From positions 1 through 53,482 of the forward strand of contig JAEUUV010000083.1 of NCBI GenBank assembly GCA_016787285.1: a stretch of DNA of 53,482 nucleotides, written 5' to 3'. A program made the translations under genes and the position numbers. The DNA is from Saprospiraceae bacterium. GTDB lineage: Bacteria; Bacteroidota; Bacteroidia; Chitinophagales; Saprospiraceae. The notes under the pieces are model-generated. The model ran no database searches. It saw nothing but the letters and a program-made list of their open reading frames with translations, and was not told the origin of the DNA. Positions 26,122-33,121 of the stretch are shown piece by piece. Each line of letters begins with the position of its first letter. The first letter of the stretch is position 1.

Positions 26122-26355
26122 GAAAATGTAAAAAATTGAAAATCAGAAAATAAAGCCGAAAACAGTACGCAGAGTGCGTGGCGTTTGCAGCCGTGCAAAG
26201 GTCGAACCTTTTGGCGTAAATCTGTTCGTCCGGGCGGTATAACTTCGCATATTTTTTTTCGCCATTCAGATGCAAAAACAGAGACTGCACCGGACTGCCA
26301 CAAGGTTGTGTCAAAATGGAATCACGACACAACTCCATGTTCCGTCGGGTTGCCC

Positions 26356-26363
26356 TACATTTG
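26356..26363 (+). promoter_or_regulatory. Possible -7 box TACATTTG close to a start codon
   Basis: TACATTTG matches TAnnTTTG only 11 bp before the ATG of the lipoprotein gene at 26375. I see no good TTTG at -33. If used, the mRNA would have almost no leader. Chance occurrence is possible. The remaining 250 bp of this divergent gap shows no gene. Confidence 0.35.
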
Positions 26364-26374
26364 TTGGAAAAACG

Positions 26375-27307
26375 ATGATCAGGTACGCTCCCTGGCTTTT
26401 TCTCATGCTCTCACTTTTCAGCTGTTTTCGCAAAAAATCCCCACCGAAAAGCATCGAACCCTGGCTGGAACAGCAGTTTCCCGGCCGATTTTCAGTCCTG
26501 AACAGCAACCTGAAAATGCTCGATGTGATGGCGCAATTCCGGGGCGAAAAACGCGCTCTGGTGGCCGACAAAGCCGACGCAGACGTGCAGTTTTTTCTCG
26601 ACTGGGAAAAGGGTGTGGAATCGCTGGGGCTGGATACGCAAACGGTTGCAGATGCCCACACACGCGCCAAAACCGACGTGGCTGCCGCCCGCGAGTGGTT
26701 TGGAAGGTTGCAACAAGCCGGTTTGGAAAAGTTTTCGGCAGGTGTGGTGGACGAGTCGCTCACCGTGCAAGTGTTCCGCGAACCGACAGCACCGGAGCGG
26801 CAGCAGGCACTCGACCGTGTTCAGGTTGCAACAGCCGGGCAGGCGCCCGGCGTCGTTTTTGTCGAAATGCTGGAACCGGCAGCCTTTGGAACCGAATACC
26901 GAAACATCATTCCGCGGGGGCATTGGGAAACCGGAACCGGCTGGCAACGCAGAAATATGATACTCTCGCTGCGCATCGAACCGGGCGCCGAAACGCCTGC
27001 CGTCTGGAAATACAACCCGGAGTCCACACGCTGCGGGCAGTACCAGAACGACGCCTTCGAGCAAGCGCGGATGTGGGCTGATAAAAATCTGCCCAAGCCG
27101 TTTTTTATGGACTCCAACCAAATGGCGGCCTGCGACCTGAAACCCCAAACGCCGAAAGGCAAAGGCCCGGCCATCGGCTTTTCTTTTCCTTATTTTGACA
27201 AACAACCCACCGGCGAAAGCGACAACGAACCCCAGGGTTATGTTTACGGGGTTTATTACCCGGAGGAACAGATTTTTACCGAAATCAGGAAACAACGGGA
27301 GTTCTGA
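26375..27307 (+). CDS. Lipoprotein of unknown function
   Basis: A 310-aa protein starting MIRYAPWLFLMLSLFSCFRKK, with a probable lipobox (LFSC, Cys17). The earlier in-frame ATG at 26270 lacks signal-peptide character. The body has amphipathic helices (LDVMAQFRGEKRALVADKAD) and an acidic C-terminal region, with no motif I recognise. It stands alone between the divergent desaturase and the convergent T9SS gene, which ends 29 bp downstream. Confidence 0.7.
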   Translation: MIRYAPWLFLMLSLFSCFRKKSPPKSIEPWLEQQFPGRFSVLNSNLKMLDVMAQFRGEKRALVADKADADVQFFLDWEKGVESLGLDTQTVADAHTRAKTDVAAAREWFGRLQQAGLEKFSAGVVDESLTVQVFREPTAPERQQALDRVQVATAGQAPGVVFVEMLEPAAFGTEYRNIIPRGHWETGTGWQRRNMILSLRIEPGAETPAVWKYNPESTRCGQYQNDAFEQARMWADKNLPKPFFMDSNQMAACDLKPQTPKGKGPAIGFSFPYFDKQPTGESDNEPQGYVYGVYYPEEQIFTEIRKQREF

Positions 27308-27336
27308 ACCTGGGTAAGTACACCCCTCCGCATTCT

Positions 27337-29385
27337 CTACCGGGCTAGTACCAGCCGCCGCTGTGCAAGCATATTTCCGGCAAAAATGCGCACAACGTAA
27401 GTGCCTTCGGGAAACTGCCCGAGGTGGAGTTCCTGTACGAAACGATCCGACTTGCCTAAGTCAAGGGTTTCCACGACCTGGCCGAGCGCATTCACCACCT
27501 CCATCCGCACTTCGGCAGGGGCTTTCAATTCAAGGCTCAGCCGCGCAACGGCATTTGCCGGGTTGGGCCGGATGTCGAATGTCTGTACCGATTCCGGATC
27601 GCCGGTGCTTACCGTTTGGCCGACCATAACGGTCAGGAAAATTGTACCGGTGCAGCCACTGCGATCGGAGATGGTTACGGTGTACGTGCCGGAAGTCAGC
27701 CCGGACAGGTCTTTGGTGGTCGCTCCGGTGTTCCACTGGTACAGGTACTGGGACATGTCCCCGAGGTATTGGCCCGATCCGCCGCCTGTTTGCAGCAAAA
27801 TAGCGCCGTTGTTGCCGGGCGGCAACACCTCGTTCACTACCTGAGTGGAAGCGCTCAGCGGATTCAACGGCGGCAGGAGTACCAGCGGCACGGATTGCCC
27901 GATGAAAAAGCAGCCACCGGTCGGGTCAATATTGAAAATGAACGGCTGTACGCCGGCGTTGATCCGGGTGCCGCCGCCCAGCACCACGGGCGTCAGGTAG
28001 TACGAACCGTACGGAATAACTGAGTTGTCGTTCGGCAGATCAGGCGGAGCCACATCCGGCGCGAAGGGGGCACTGAAAATGCCGGGTATGCTGCCGGGCC
28101 ATGTACCAGCCGTCAGCGGAGCGGGGCTGATGCACCAGGTGAGTCCATGTTCAGGCCCTACGGTGGGCAGGACGTATTCGGCAACGTCGGCGCTAAGGAT
28201 ATTCGCCACGTTTTCGCCGACACACAAAAAGCCGTTGTTGGCCACATCGAACGACCCGACCTGGCCTTCGGAGCACGGGATGACGGCTTGTTGGGCAATC
28301 TGAATGCAAAACTCACCGGTAGCCGCAATGCCCTGACTTTCAAATCCATCAATCAGCAGGTAGTACCGCTGCCCGGGGGTAGTTTCGAGGCTGATTCCGG
28401 CACGCCAGTCGGGTATGCCGAAGTTGAACAGATCGTCGTTGCACACGATTTCGGTCAGATCGGTGCAACTGTCGCCCGCGAACGCGAGCATTTGCGTATC
28501 GCCGAGGTTGCCCTGTGCCGAGCCTATGTAATTGGCTGCGTTGCAGGGCACCGTCTGAATGTCATAGGAACCGCCGTCGCCCACAAAAGTGAACCACAGG
28601 GTGTTGTTCAGAATATCCAGGCCACCCGGCCCGACTTCGCCCCAGCAGGCGACTTCCGGATCGGTAACCGACACGGTAGCGCTGGTGTTGTCGAAAATAC
28701 CCGTCGTTTGTACGGAATCGGGCGTGTGCCCGAGGTATTGCGTGAGGTCAACGGCGGTTTCGCAGAAGTCCGGGTTGGTGGTATCGGGCGTGAGCAGGGC
28801 CAGGTCGTCAATTTTCCAGTGGTATTCGTAGTTACCGATCCAGCGGAAACGCAGCCACACCTGCGGCTGGTTGTCGGCCTCGTTCAGGTCAATTTCTACC
28901 GAATCCTGAAAAGGCATATTTGCCGGGAGGTTGCTGAACAGGTTTTGCCAGGTAAAGTCGGCGCCGTCGGTGCTTACGCCGATTTGGGCAAGGGTACCGG
29001 CGGGGTTGAAATAAATGTACTGGGTGTAAAAGCGCAGTTTGACGCCGGTTTTACCGCTGCAATCGGCGGGCCGGTTCACGTTGGTGAGCCACACATCGTG
29101 CGGAGTCTGGCCGTTTGCTTCGGAGTTGAACAGGAAGTACCCGTTGCTCGCGGTGGGCGCCGCGAAAACAGGCAGGTCGGGGTCCTGAAACCCGGTGGCC
29201 GGATCGTCCGTCCAGGTCCAGAAAGAAGGTCCGGCGTTGTTGCCGTCGTGCTGCCAGTTGGAAGTGGCGGTGCTTTCATCGGCAAAGTCCTCCGTCCAGA
29301 ACACCTGCGCATACGCGGCAGGCGCTGCGAGGAGCATCACGAAAAGGGAGCAGAGCAATATCCTGGCAGATACCGGAGCAGTCAT
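27337..29385 (-). CDS. Secreted protein with type IX secretion C-terminal sorting domain
   Basis: A 682-aa protein with signal peptide MTAPVSARILLCSLFVMLLAAP ending AAYAQ. Residues ~25-180 resemble a MAM/jellyroll-like domain (FWTEDFADESTATSNW; VWLRFRWIGNYEYHWKIDD). The middle has two or more beta-sandwich blocks, and a SprB-type repeat-like segment (YLYQWNTGATTKDLSGLTSG with YTVTISDRSGCTGTI). The last ~80 residues are a type A sorting domain (FDIRPNPANAVARLSLEL ... GTYVVRIFAGNMLAQRRLVL). It should be exported by the type IX system and attached to the cell surface or released. No catalytic motif was recognised. Confidence 0.88.
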   Translation of the reverse strand: MTAPVSARILLCSLFVMLLAAPAAYAQVFWTEDFADESTATSNWQHDGNNAGPSFWTWTDDPATGFQDPDLPVFAAPTASNGYFLFNSEANGQTPHDVWLTNVNRPADCSGKTGVKLRFYTQYIYFNPAGTLAQIGVSTDGADFTWQNLFSNLPANMPFQDSVEIDLNEADNQPQVWLRFRWIGNYEYHWKIDDLALLTPDTTNPDFCETAVDLTQYLGHTPDSVQTTGIFDNTSATVSVTDPEVACWGEVGPGGLDILNNTLWFTFVGDGGSYDIQTVPCNAANYIGSAQGNLGDTQMLAFAGDSCTDLTEIVCNDDLFNFGIPDWRAGISLETTPGQRYYLLIDGFESQGIAATGEFCIQIAQQAVIPCSEGQVGSFDVANNGFLCVGENVANILSADVAEYVLPTVGPEHGLTWCISPAPLTAGTWPGSIPGIFSAPFAPDVAPPDLPNDNSVIPYGSYYLTPVVLGGGTRINAGVQPFIFNIDPTGGCFFIGQSVPLVLLPPLNPLSASTQVVNEVLPPGNNGAILLQTGGGSGQYLGDMSQYLYQWNTGATTKDLSGLTSGTYTVTISDRSGCTGTIFLTVMVGQTVSTGDPESVQTFDIRPNPANAVARLSLELKAPAEVRMEVVNALGQVVETLDLGKSDRFVQELHLGQFPEGTYVVRIFAGNMLAQRRLVLAR

Positions 29386-29420
29386 GTGCAGAGAAAAGTA
29401 TAAAAAAGCAGCAGTCAGCC

Positions 29421-30092
29421 TTACCAGACCATGTCGTCTTCGTCTTTGGAGGCAACTTTCTTTTCGGATTTTGCCGGCGGCTGATCATCCTGATTGTCGT
29501 TTTCCGCATCAGAGAAATCATCTTCCGGGCGATCCTGGTCATCGGCTTCGCGGTTTTGGGCTTCCCATTCCGCCTGACGACGATCGAATTCTTCGTAATC
29601 GAAGTCCGGCATCAGGGTGGTTTTTACGTGTTCAACCACCTCGTTGAGCGATGCTACAAAACGGTTGAAATCTTCTTTGTACAGGAAAATTTTGTGGCGC
29701 TTGTATCCAAAGCCATCCTCGCGGCGGGTGCTTTCAGTGATGGTGATGAAGTAGTCTTCGCCACGGGTTTTGCGCACATCGAGAAAATACGTGCGGCGTT
29801 TGCCGGCGCGTACCCGTTTGGAAAATACGCTTTCTTCGTTATCGCGGTCAAAATCGCCGCCGCGGTCGCGGAATCCACCGCGGTCACGGTTGTCACCACG
29901 GTCTCTGAAATCGCTCCGTTCCCGGAATCCGCCGCGGTCGCGGTTGTCGCCACGGTCTCTGAAATCGCTCCGTTCCCGAAATCCACCGCGGTCACGGTTG
30001 TCGCCACGGTCGCGGTTGTCCCCGCGATCTCTGTTGTCCCCGCGGTCCCGGAAATCACCCCGGTCTCTCCGCTTGAAATGCCCGTATTCCAC
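29421..30092 (-). CDS. PUR-family (DUF3276) DNA/RNA-binding protein with Arg/Asp/Gly-rich N-terminal repeats
   Basis: No ATG lies near the domain. A GTG at 30092 (EYGHFKRRDRGDFRDRG follows) is the best start, giving 223 aa. Residues ~8-80 are disordered RDRGD/NRDRGG/FRERSD repeats, encoded by 54-bp tandem DNA units. Residues ~85-165 are the PUR-alpha-like domain: VFSKRVRAGKRRTYFLDV, DYFITITES, KIFLYKEDFNRFVASL. The tail (~165-223) is very acidic. PUR proteins bind single-stranded purine-rich nucleic acid. The RG-rich arm is unusual for bacterial family members, which are often near 100-150 aa, and recalls RGG RNA-binding tails. Confidence 0.85.
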   Translation of the reverse strand: MEYGHFKRRDRGDFRDRGDNRDRGDNRDRGDNRDRGGFRERSDFRDRGDNRDRGGFRERSDFRDRGDNRDRGGFRDRGGDFDRDNEESVFSKRVRAGKRRTYFLDVRKTRGEDYFITITESTRREDGFGYKRHKIFLYKEDFNRFVASLNEVVEHVKTTLMPDFDYEEFDRRQAEWEAQNREADDQDRPEDDFSDAENDNQDDQPPAKSEKKVASKDEDDMVW

Positions 30093-30494
30093 TTGTCTTG
30101 CGTTTTGTGAAAAAATAAAATGTGTGAATAGTTGCGAGCAAAGGTAGATTTTCCGTTTAAACAACCTTATTTTTTTTTCATGGCAGCAAGAGGCTCCCGG
30201 CTTTGTTTTATTTCCGGAAAACTTTAATCTTATTTGTTGGAAATCAATTAGATTAAGAATATAGCGCGACTTATTTGAGAGAAATTCTGCGTGACGTCTG
30301 TGCCTTGAGTCTGTGCAACGTCTGTGCAAAATTTATCGCGCTCGATATCGTGCCTGGTGTATATCGCACAGACGTTGCACAGACTCAAGGCACAGACGTC
30401 ACACAGAACGTGTCAATTAATATGTCCGGCTGCCTTGGAGACTGCTGGTTTTAATCGCCGGGGTTTATTATGAAGTTTTGGCGGGTGCCGAGAT
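30093..30494. other. 402-bp gap between DUF4350 and PUR genes
   Basis: This gap carries the PUR gene's upstream region (AT-rich, with a T run at 30171-30178), the 43-bp-arm inverted repeat at 30285-30408 and about 85 bp without visible structure. The minus-strand frame running through it as far as 30329 has no credible start codon. No RNA gene recognised. Confidence 0.6.
30285..30408. repeat. 43-bp-arm inverted repeat built from CAGACGT/CTGTGC words
   Basis: The arms at 30285-30327 and 30366-30408 are reverse complements with one mismatch. The words GACGTCTGTGC and GTCTGTGCAACGTCTGTGC recur within each arm. The 38-nt centre is AT-rich and holds ATCGCGCTCGATATCG. It lies between the DUF4350 stop and the PUR gene start. 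Same architecture as, but different words from, the palindromes at 8713 and 24910. Confidence 0.92.
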
Positions 30495-32021
30495 TCAGCG
30501 ATCGGTCATCGCGCCGGCACTGCGTTTCCAGAACACCTCCACTGCCTGATGCAGGCGCACCATCATGTCTTCGGTGGGTTCGTATTGCACGGTAGCGACA
30601 TACTGCGTGAAGATGTCGTGTACCTGCCGAAGCGGCACCCCCGACACCTGGGCGAGGCGCTGTTCAAACTGCGCGTCGAAGCGTGGCTTCAGGGTATCGG
30701 GATCCAACTGGGCCACCAGGCCGTAGCGTTCGCGCACATGTGCCAGAAAAAGCCGCATGGTTTGCACACAGAGGTAGCGGTAGTTTTTTTCCCGAAAATG
30801 CAGGTTGGCGATGGTACTGATGAATTCGTAGGAGGAGTTTTCGTTTTTGCCCAGCACGGGAATGATGCGTTGCCGGCGTTTGGCCCGGAAAACAAGGTAT
30901 GCCAGTGCAAGTGCCATCAGCAGGTACCAGACCCAGGCCAACGGCGGTTTCTGCAATACATAAGCCAGCGGGTGCTCTGTCGGCAATGCCCGGCCGCCAT
31001 CGTTGTTGCGGCGACGCGCCACCGCTTCCGGCACCCGGCTGTACGCATCCCAGTAGATGTCGCCCTCGGGCAGGTGCGCAAGTATACCCTCGGCATACCG
31101 GCGCGTGGGTTTCCGCAGCAGGTGGTAGTTGGAAAACGCAATGGGCGTGGTGTGCAGCAAAAACCGGCCGTCGCCGTAGGGAAAAACTGCGAAATTGACG
31201 AAGGAGTCGTTCAACCGGCCAAGCGGATACTGGGGCAATTCATCACAAAAAAACTCGGGTTCAATGTAACTCCAGGCGTAGTCTTCCGGAATATTCTGAT
31301 CGGCAAAGTGCAAGGAAACAGGCTTGTCGAACCACGGCGCCGAAAGCCCGGCATGCACCAGGGTATCGCTGTGTTTGGCGTAGTCGTTCCACTCTGCTTC
31401 GGCGCATTCCTCGAAATACAGGTGAAACATCAGGTCGAAGGGGACAGTCTTGCTCGACAACAGGGCCGTGTTGCCCCGCCCGACAAACGCCAACAGATGC
31501 GCCGTGCTCAGGGAGTCGAGAAAAAGTCCCTCGCCCACAAACACGTAACTGCTGCGTTTGGCTGAATCAAGCGGGAGTTCCTCCACGATGTTCTCCCGAA
31601 TGTCGGCAAATTTTTTTGCAGGGAAATAGTCATCCAGCAAACGGTGCAATACCTGCGTGCCGTAGGGTTGGTCGCTGGTTTCGCTGTAAGCCGACTCTAC
31701 CCAGGAATCACGCCAGTCAAAGCGACGACCATCCACCGTATTGTACCAGTAGAGCGTCGCAAACAAAGCGATAAGCGCCAGTGCGACAACGAAATATAGG
31801 GCGCGGTTTCGCAAACCGGTTGGCTGGTTGATTGGTTGATTGGTTGGCTGGTTGATTGGTTGACTGGTTGGCTGGTTGGCTGGTTGATTGGTTGATTGGT
31901 TGACTGGTTGATTGGTTGATTGGTTGATTGGTGGCTGGTTGATTGGTGGCTGGTTGATTGGTTGACTGGTTGGCTGGTTGATCGGTTGACTGGTTGGCTG
32001 GTTGACGAGGATGGACTTCAA
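30495..32021 (-). CDS. DUF4350 domain membrane protein with repeat-encoded N-terminus
   Basis: The open frame has 508 codons. Residues 7-68 are only Asn/Gln/Pro/Ser/Thr/Ile repeats (NQPTSQPINQP), the translation of the tandem DNA repeat at 31808-32003. The frame opens with TTG and has no ATG before the first TM helix (ALYFVVALALIALFATLYW, ~74-92). An alternative TTG at 31814 (RNRALYFVV follows) would give 439 aa and drop the repeat. The periplasmic part (~95-350) is DUF4350-like (SYVFVGEGLFLDSLSTAHLL; GDGRFLLHTTPIAFSNYHLL). A second TM lies at ~363-380, followed by a helical tail. In relatives it neighbours MoxR/DUF58/SpoIIM genes; here SpoIIM is 8 kb away. Function unknown. Confidence 0.75.
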   Translation of the reverse strand: MKSILVNQPTSQPINQPTSQPINQPPINQPPINQSTNQPVNQSTNQPANQPTSQPINQPTNQPINQPTGLRNRALYFVVALALIALFATLYWYNTVDGRRFDWRDSWVESAYSETSDQPYGTQVLHRLLDDYFPAKKFADIRENIVEELPLDSAKRSSYVFVGEGLFLDSLSTAHLLAFVGRGNTALLSSKTVPFDLMFHLYFEECAEAEWNDYAKHSDTLVHAGLSAPWFDKPVSLHFADQNIPEDYAWSYIEPEFFCDELPQYPLGRLNDSFVNFAVFPYGDGRFLLHTTPIAFSNYHLLRKPTRRYAEGILAHLPEGDIYWDAYSRVPEAVARRRNNDGGRALPTEHPLAYVLQKPPLAWVWYLLMALALAYLVFRAKRRQRIIPVLGKNENSSYEFISTIANLHFREKNYRYLCVQTMRLFLAHVRERYGLVAQLDPDTLKPRFDAQFEQRLAQVSGVPLRQVHDIFTQYVATVQYEPTEDMMVRLHQAVEVFWKRSAGAMTDR

Positions 32022-32168
32022 TCAGCCAAACAAGTCAACTGAGAACGAACACATTCAGCAGCATTTGCACCTACGGTTAACGAGGATGAGTTTCCAATCA
32101 ACCAGCCAACCAGCCAACCAGTCAACCAGTCAACCAATCAACCAGTCAACCAATCAACCAATCAACCA
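31808..32168. repeat. GGTTGATT/GGTTGACT/GGTTGGCT tandem array with inverted partner
   Basis: From 31808 to 32003 the plus strand is a string of 8-bp words GGTTG(A/G)(T/C)T, with two slightly longer GGTGGCT units. At 32091-32168 the complementary words (AACCAGCC, AACCAGTC, AACCAATC) run in the opposite sense. The arms could pair over ~75 bp. A short phrase, ACGAGGATGrACTT/GAGTTT-CAATCA, is repeated at the inner edge of both arms (32004 and 32080). The array overlaps the DUF4350 frame on one side and abuts the cyclophilin stop codon (32171) on the other. Confidence 0.9.
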
Positions 32169-32170
32169 AA

Positions 32171-33067
32171 TTACCGGATCACCCGGACTTTCATTTTGAC
32201 ATCCTTTTTCGGACGGTCGCCCTGAGCGGTTTCGACGGCGGCGATTTTGTCTATGACATCCAGTCCTTCGATAACCTGACCGTACACGGTGTACTCGCGG
32301 TCGAGGTGCGGGGTGCCGCCTTTTTCGAGGTAAGCCTTGCGCTGTTCGGGGGTATAGCGGAAGTTACGCGCGGCCTCTACCTGGTTGAGCGTGCCTTCCT
32401 GCACGGGCGAACCATGCACAATGTAGAACTGCGATCCGCTGGATTTTTTCTCCGGGTTGTTGGTCCGCGCGGCAGCGATGGCGCCTTTGACGTGTACGAG
32501 ATCGCCCACAAACTCGGCGGGAATCTGATAACTGGGGCCGCCCATGCCGAGCATCTGGCCGGCAGCGGCAGCGCGCGACTGCGGGTCTCCGCCCTGAATC
32601 ATGAACCCGTTGATGACACGGTGAAAAAGCAAGTCGTCGTAGAAACCCTCGTCGGCGAGTTTAAGGAAATTATCGCGGTGCTTGGGGGTGGAAGCGTACA
32701 ATTCGGCGAGCATAGTACCGAATTCGGTTTCGATTTCAATGAGGCAGCGCTCGGGTGCTGTTACCTGAATCATCTGTTTGACTGTGTTGATTTTTTTGCC
32801 CTTCCGGGCTTTGAGTGTTACGGTGTAATTGCCGGAATGCTTGTAGGCGTGTACCGGGTTGGCGTCGGTAGAAACCGCGGTGCTGTCGCCGAAATCCCAT
32901 TCATACGCCTCGGCGTTCATGGATTTGTTGGTGAACGTCACCTTGGCCGGCGCCTCGAATTTGTCGGCCGGTACGGTAAACGCGGCTTTCAGTTTTTTCT
33001 GGGCAGTGGCGCTTGGTGCCAAAACGAGACCACAGAGAAAGGGGATCAGGAGCAGTACTTTTTTCAT
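32171..33067 (-). CDS. PKD-domain / cyclophilin-type peptidyl-prolyl isomerase fusion
   Basis: A 298-aa secreted protein (signal peptide MKKVLLLIPFLCGLVLAPSATAQ). Residues ~27-105 are a PKD domain (AYEWDFGDSTAVSTDANPVH; HSGNYTVTLKA). Residues ~110-295 are a cyclophilin PPIase with FHRVINGFMIQGGDP and GSQFYIV intact, and with YGQVIEGLDVIDKIA near the end. It would catalyse proline isomerisation of periplasmic or surface proteins. The insertion around SPVQEGTLNQVEAARNFRYTPEQ is typical of the Bacteroidota long-loop type. Its stop directly abuts the tandem repeat array leading to DUF4350. Confidence 0.92.
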   Translation of the reverse strand: MKKVLLLIPFLCGLVLAPSATAQKKLKAAFTVPADKFEAPAKVTFTNKSMNAEAYEWDFGDSTAVSTDANPVHAYKHSGNYTVTLKARKGKKINTVKQMIQVTAPERCLIEIETEFGTMLAELYASTPKHRDNFLKLADEGFYDDLLFHRVINGFMIQGGDPQSRAAAAGQMLGMGGPSYQIPAEFVGDLVHVKGAIAAARTNNPEKKSSGSQFYIVHGSPVQEGTLNQVEAARNFRYTPEQRKAYLEKGGTPHLDREYTVYGQVIEGLDVIDKIAAVETAQGDRPKKDVKMKVRVIR

Positions 33068-33121
33068 GTGTGTTGAATTGTTTGAATCAGGGCTGCAAAG
33101 AAACGGAAAGGCGTCGAACCG

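Noticed and set aside
28147..29403. 418-codon plus-strand frame opposite the T9SS protein
   Set aside because: Antisense shadow; the minus strand has a signal peptide and a sorting domain.
29848..30062. Possible CRISPR or intergenic repeat
   Set aside because: The 54-bp units are in frame and encode the Arg/Asp/Gly-rich arm of the PUR protein.
31808..32168. Possible CRISPR array
   Set aside because: The units are 8-bp words without unique spacers of constant length; it is a simple tandem array with an inverted partner.
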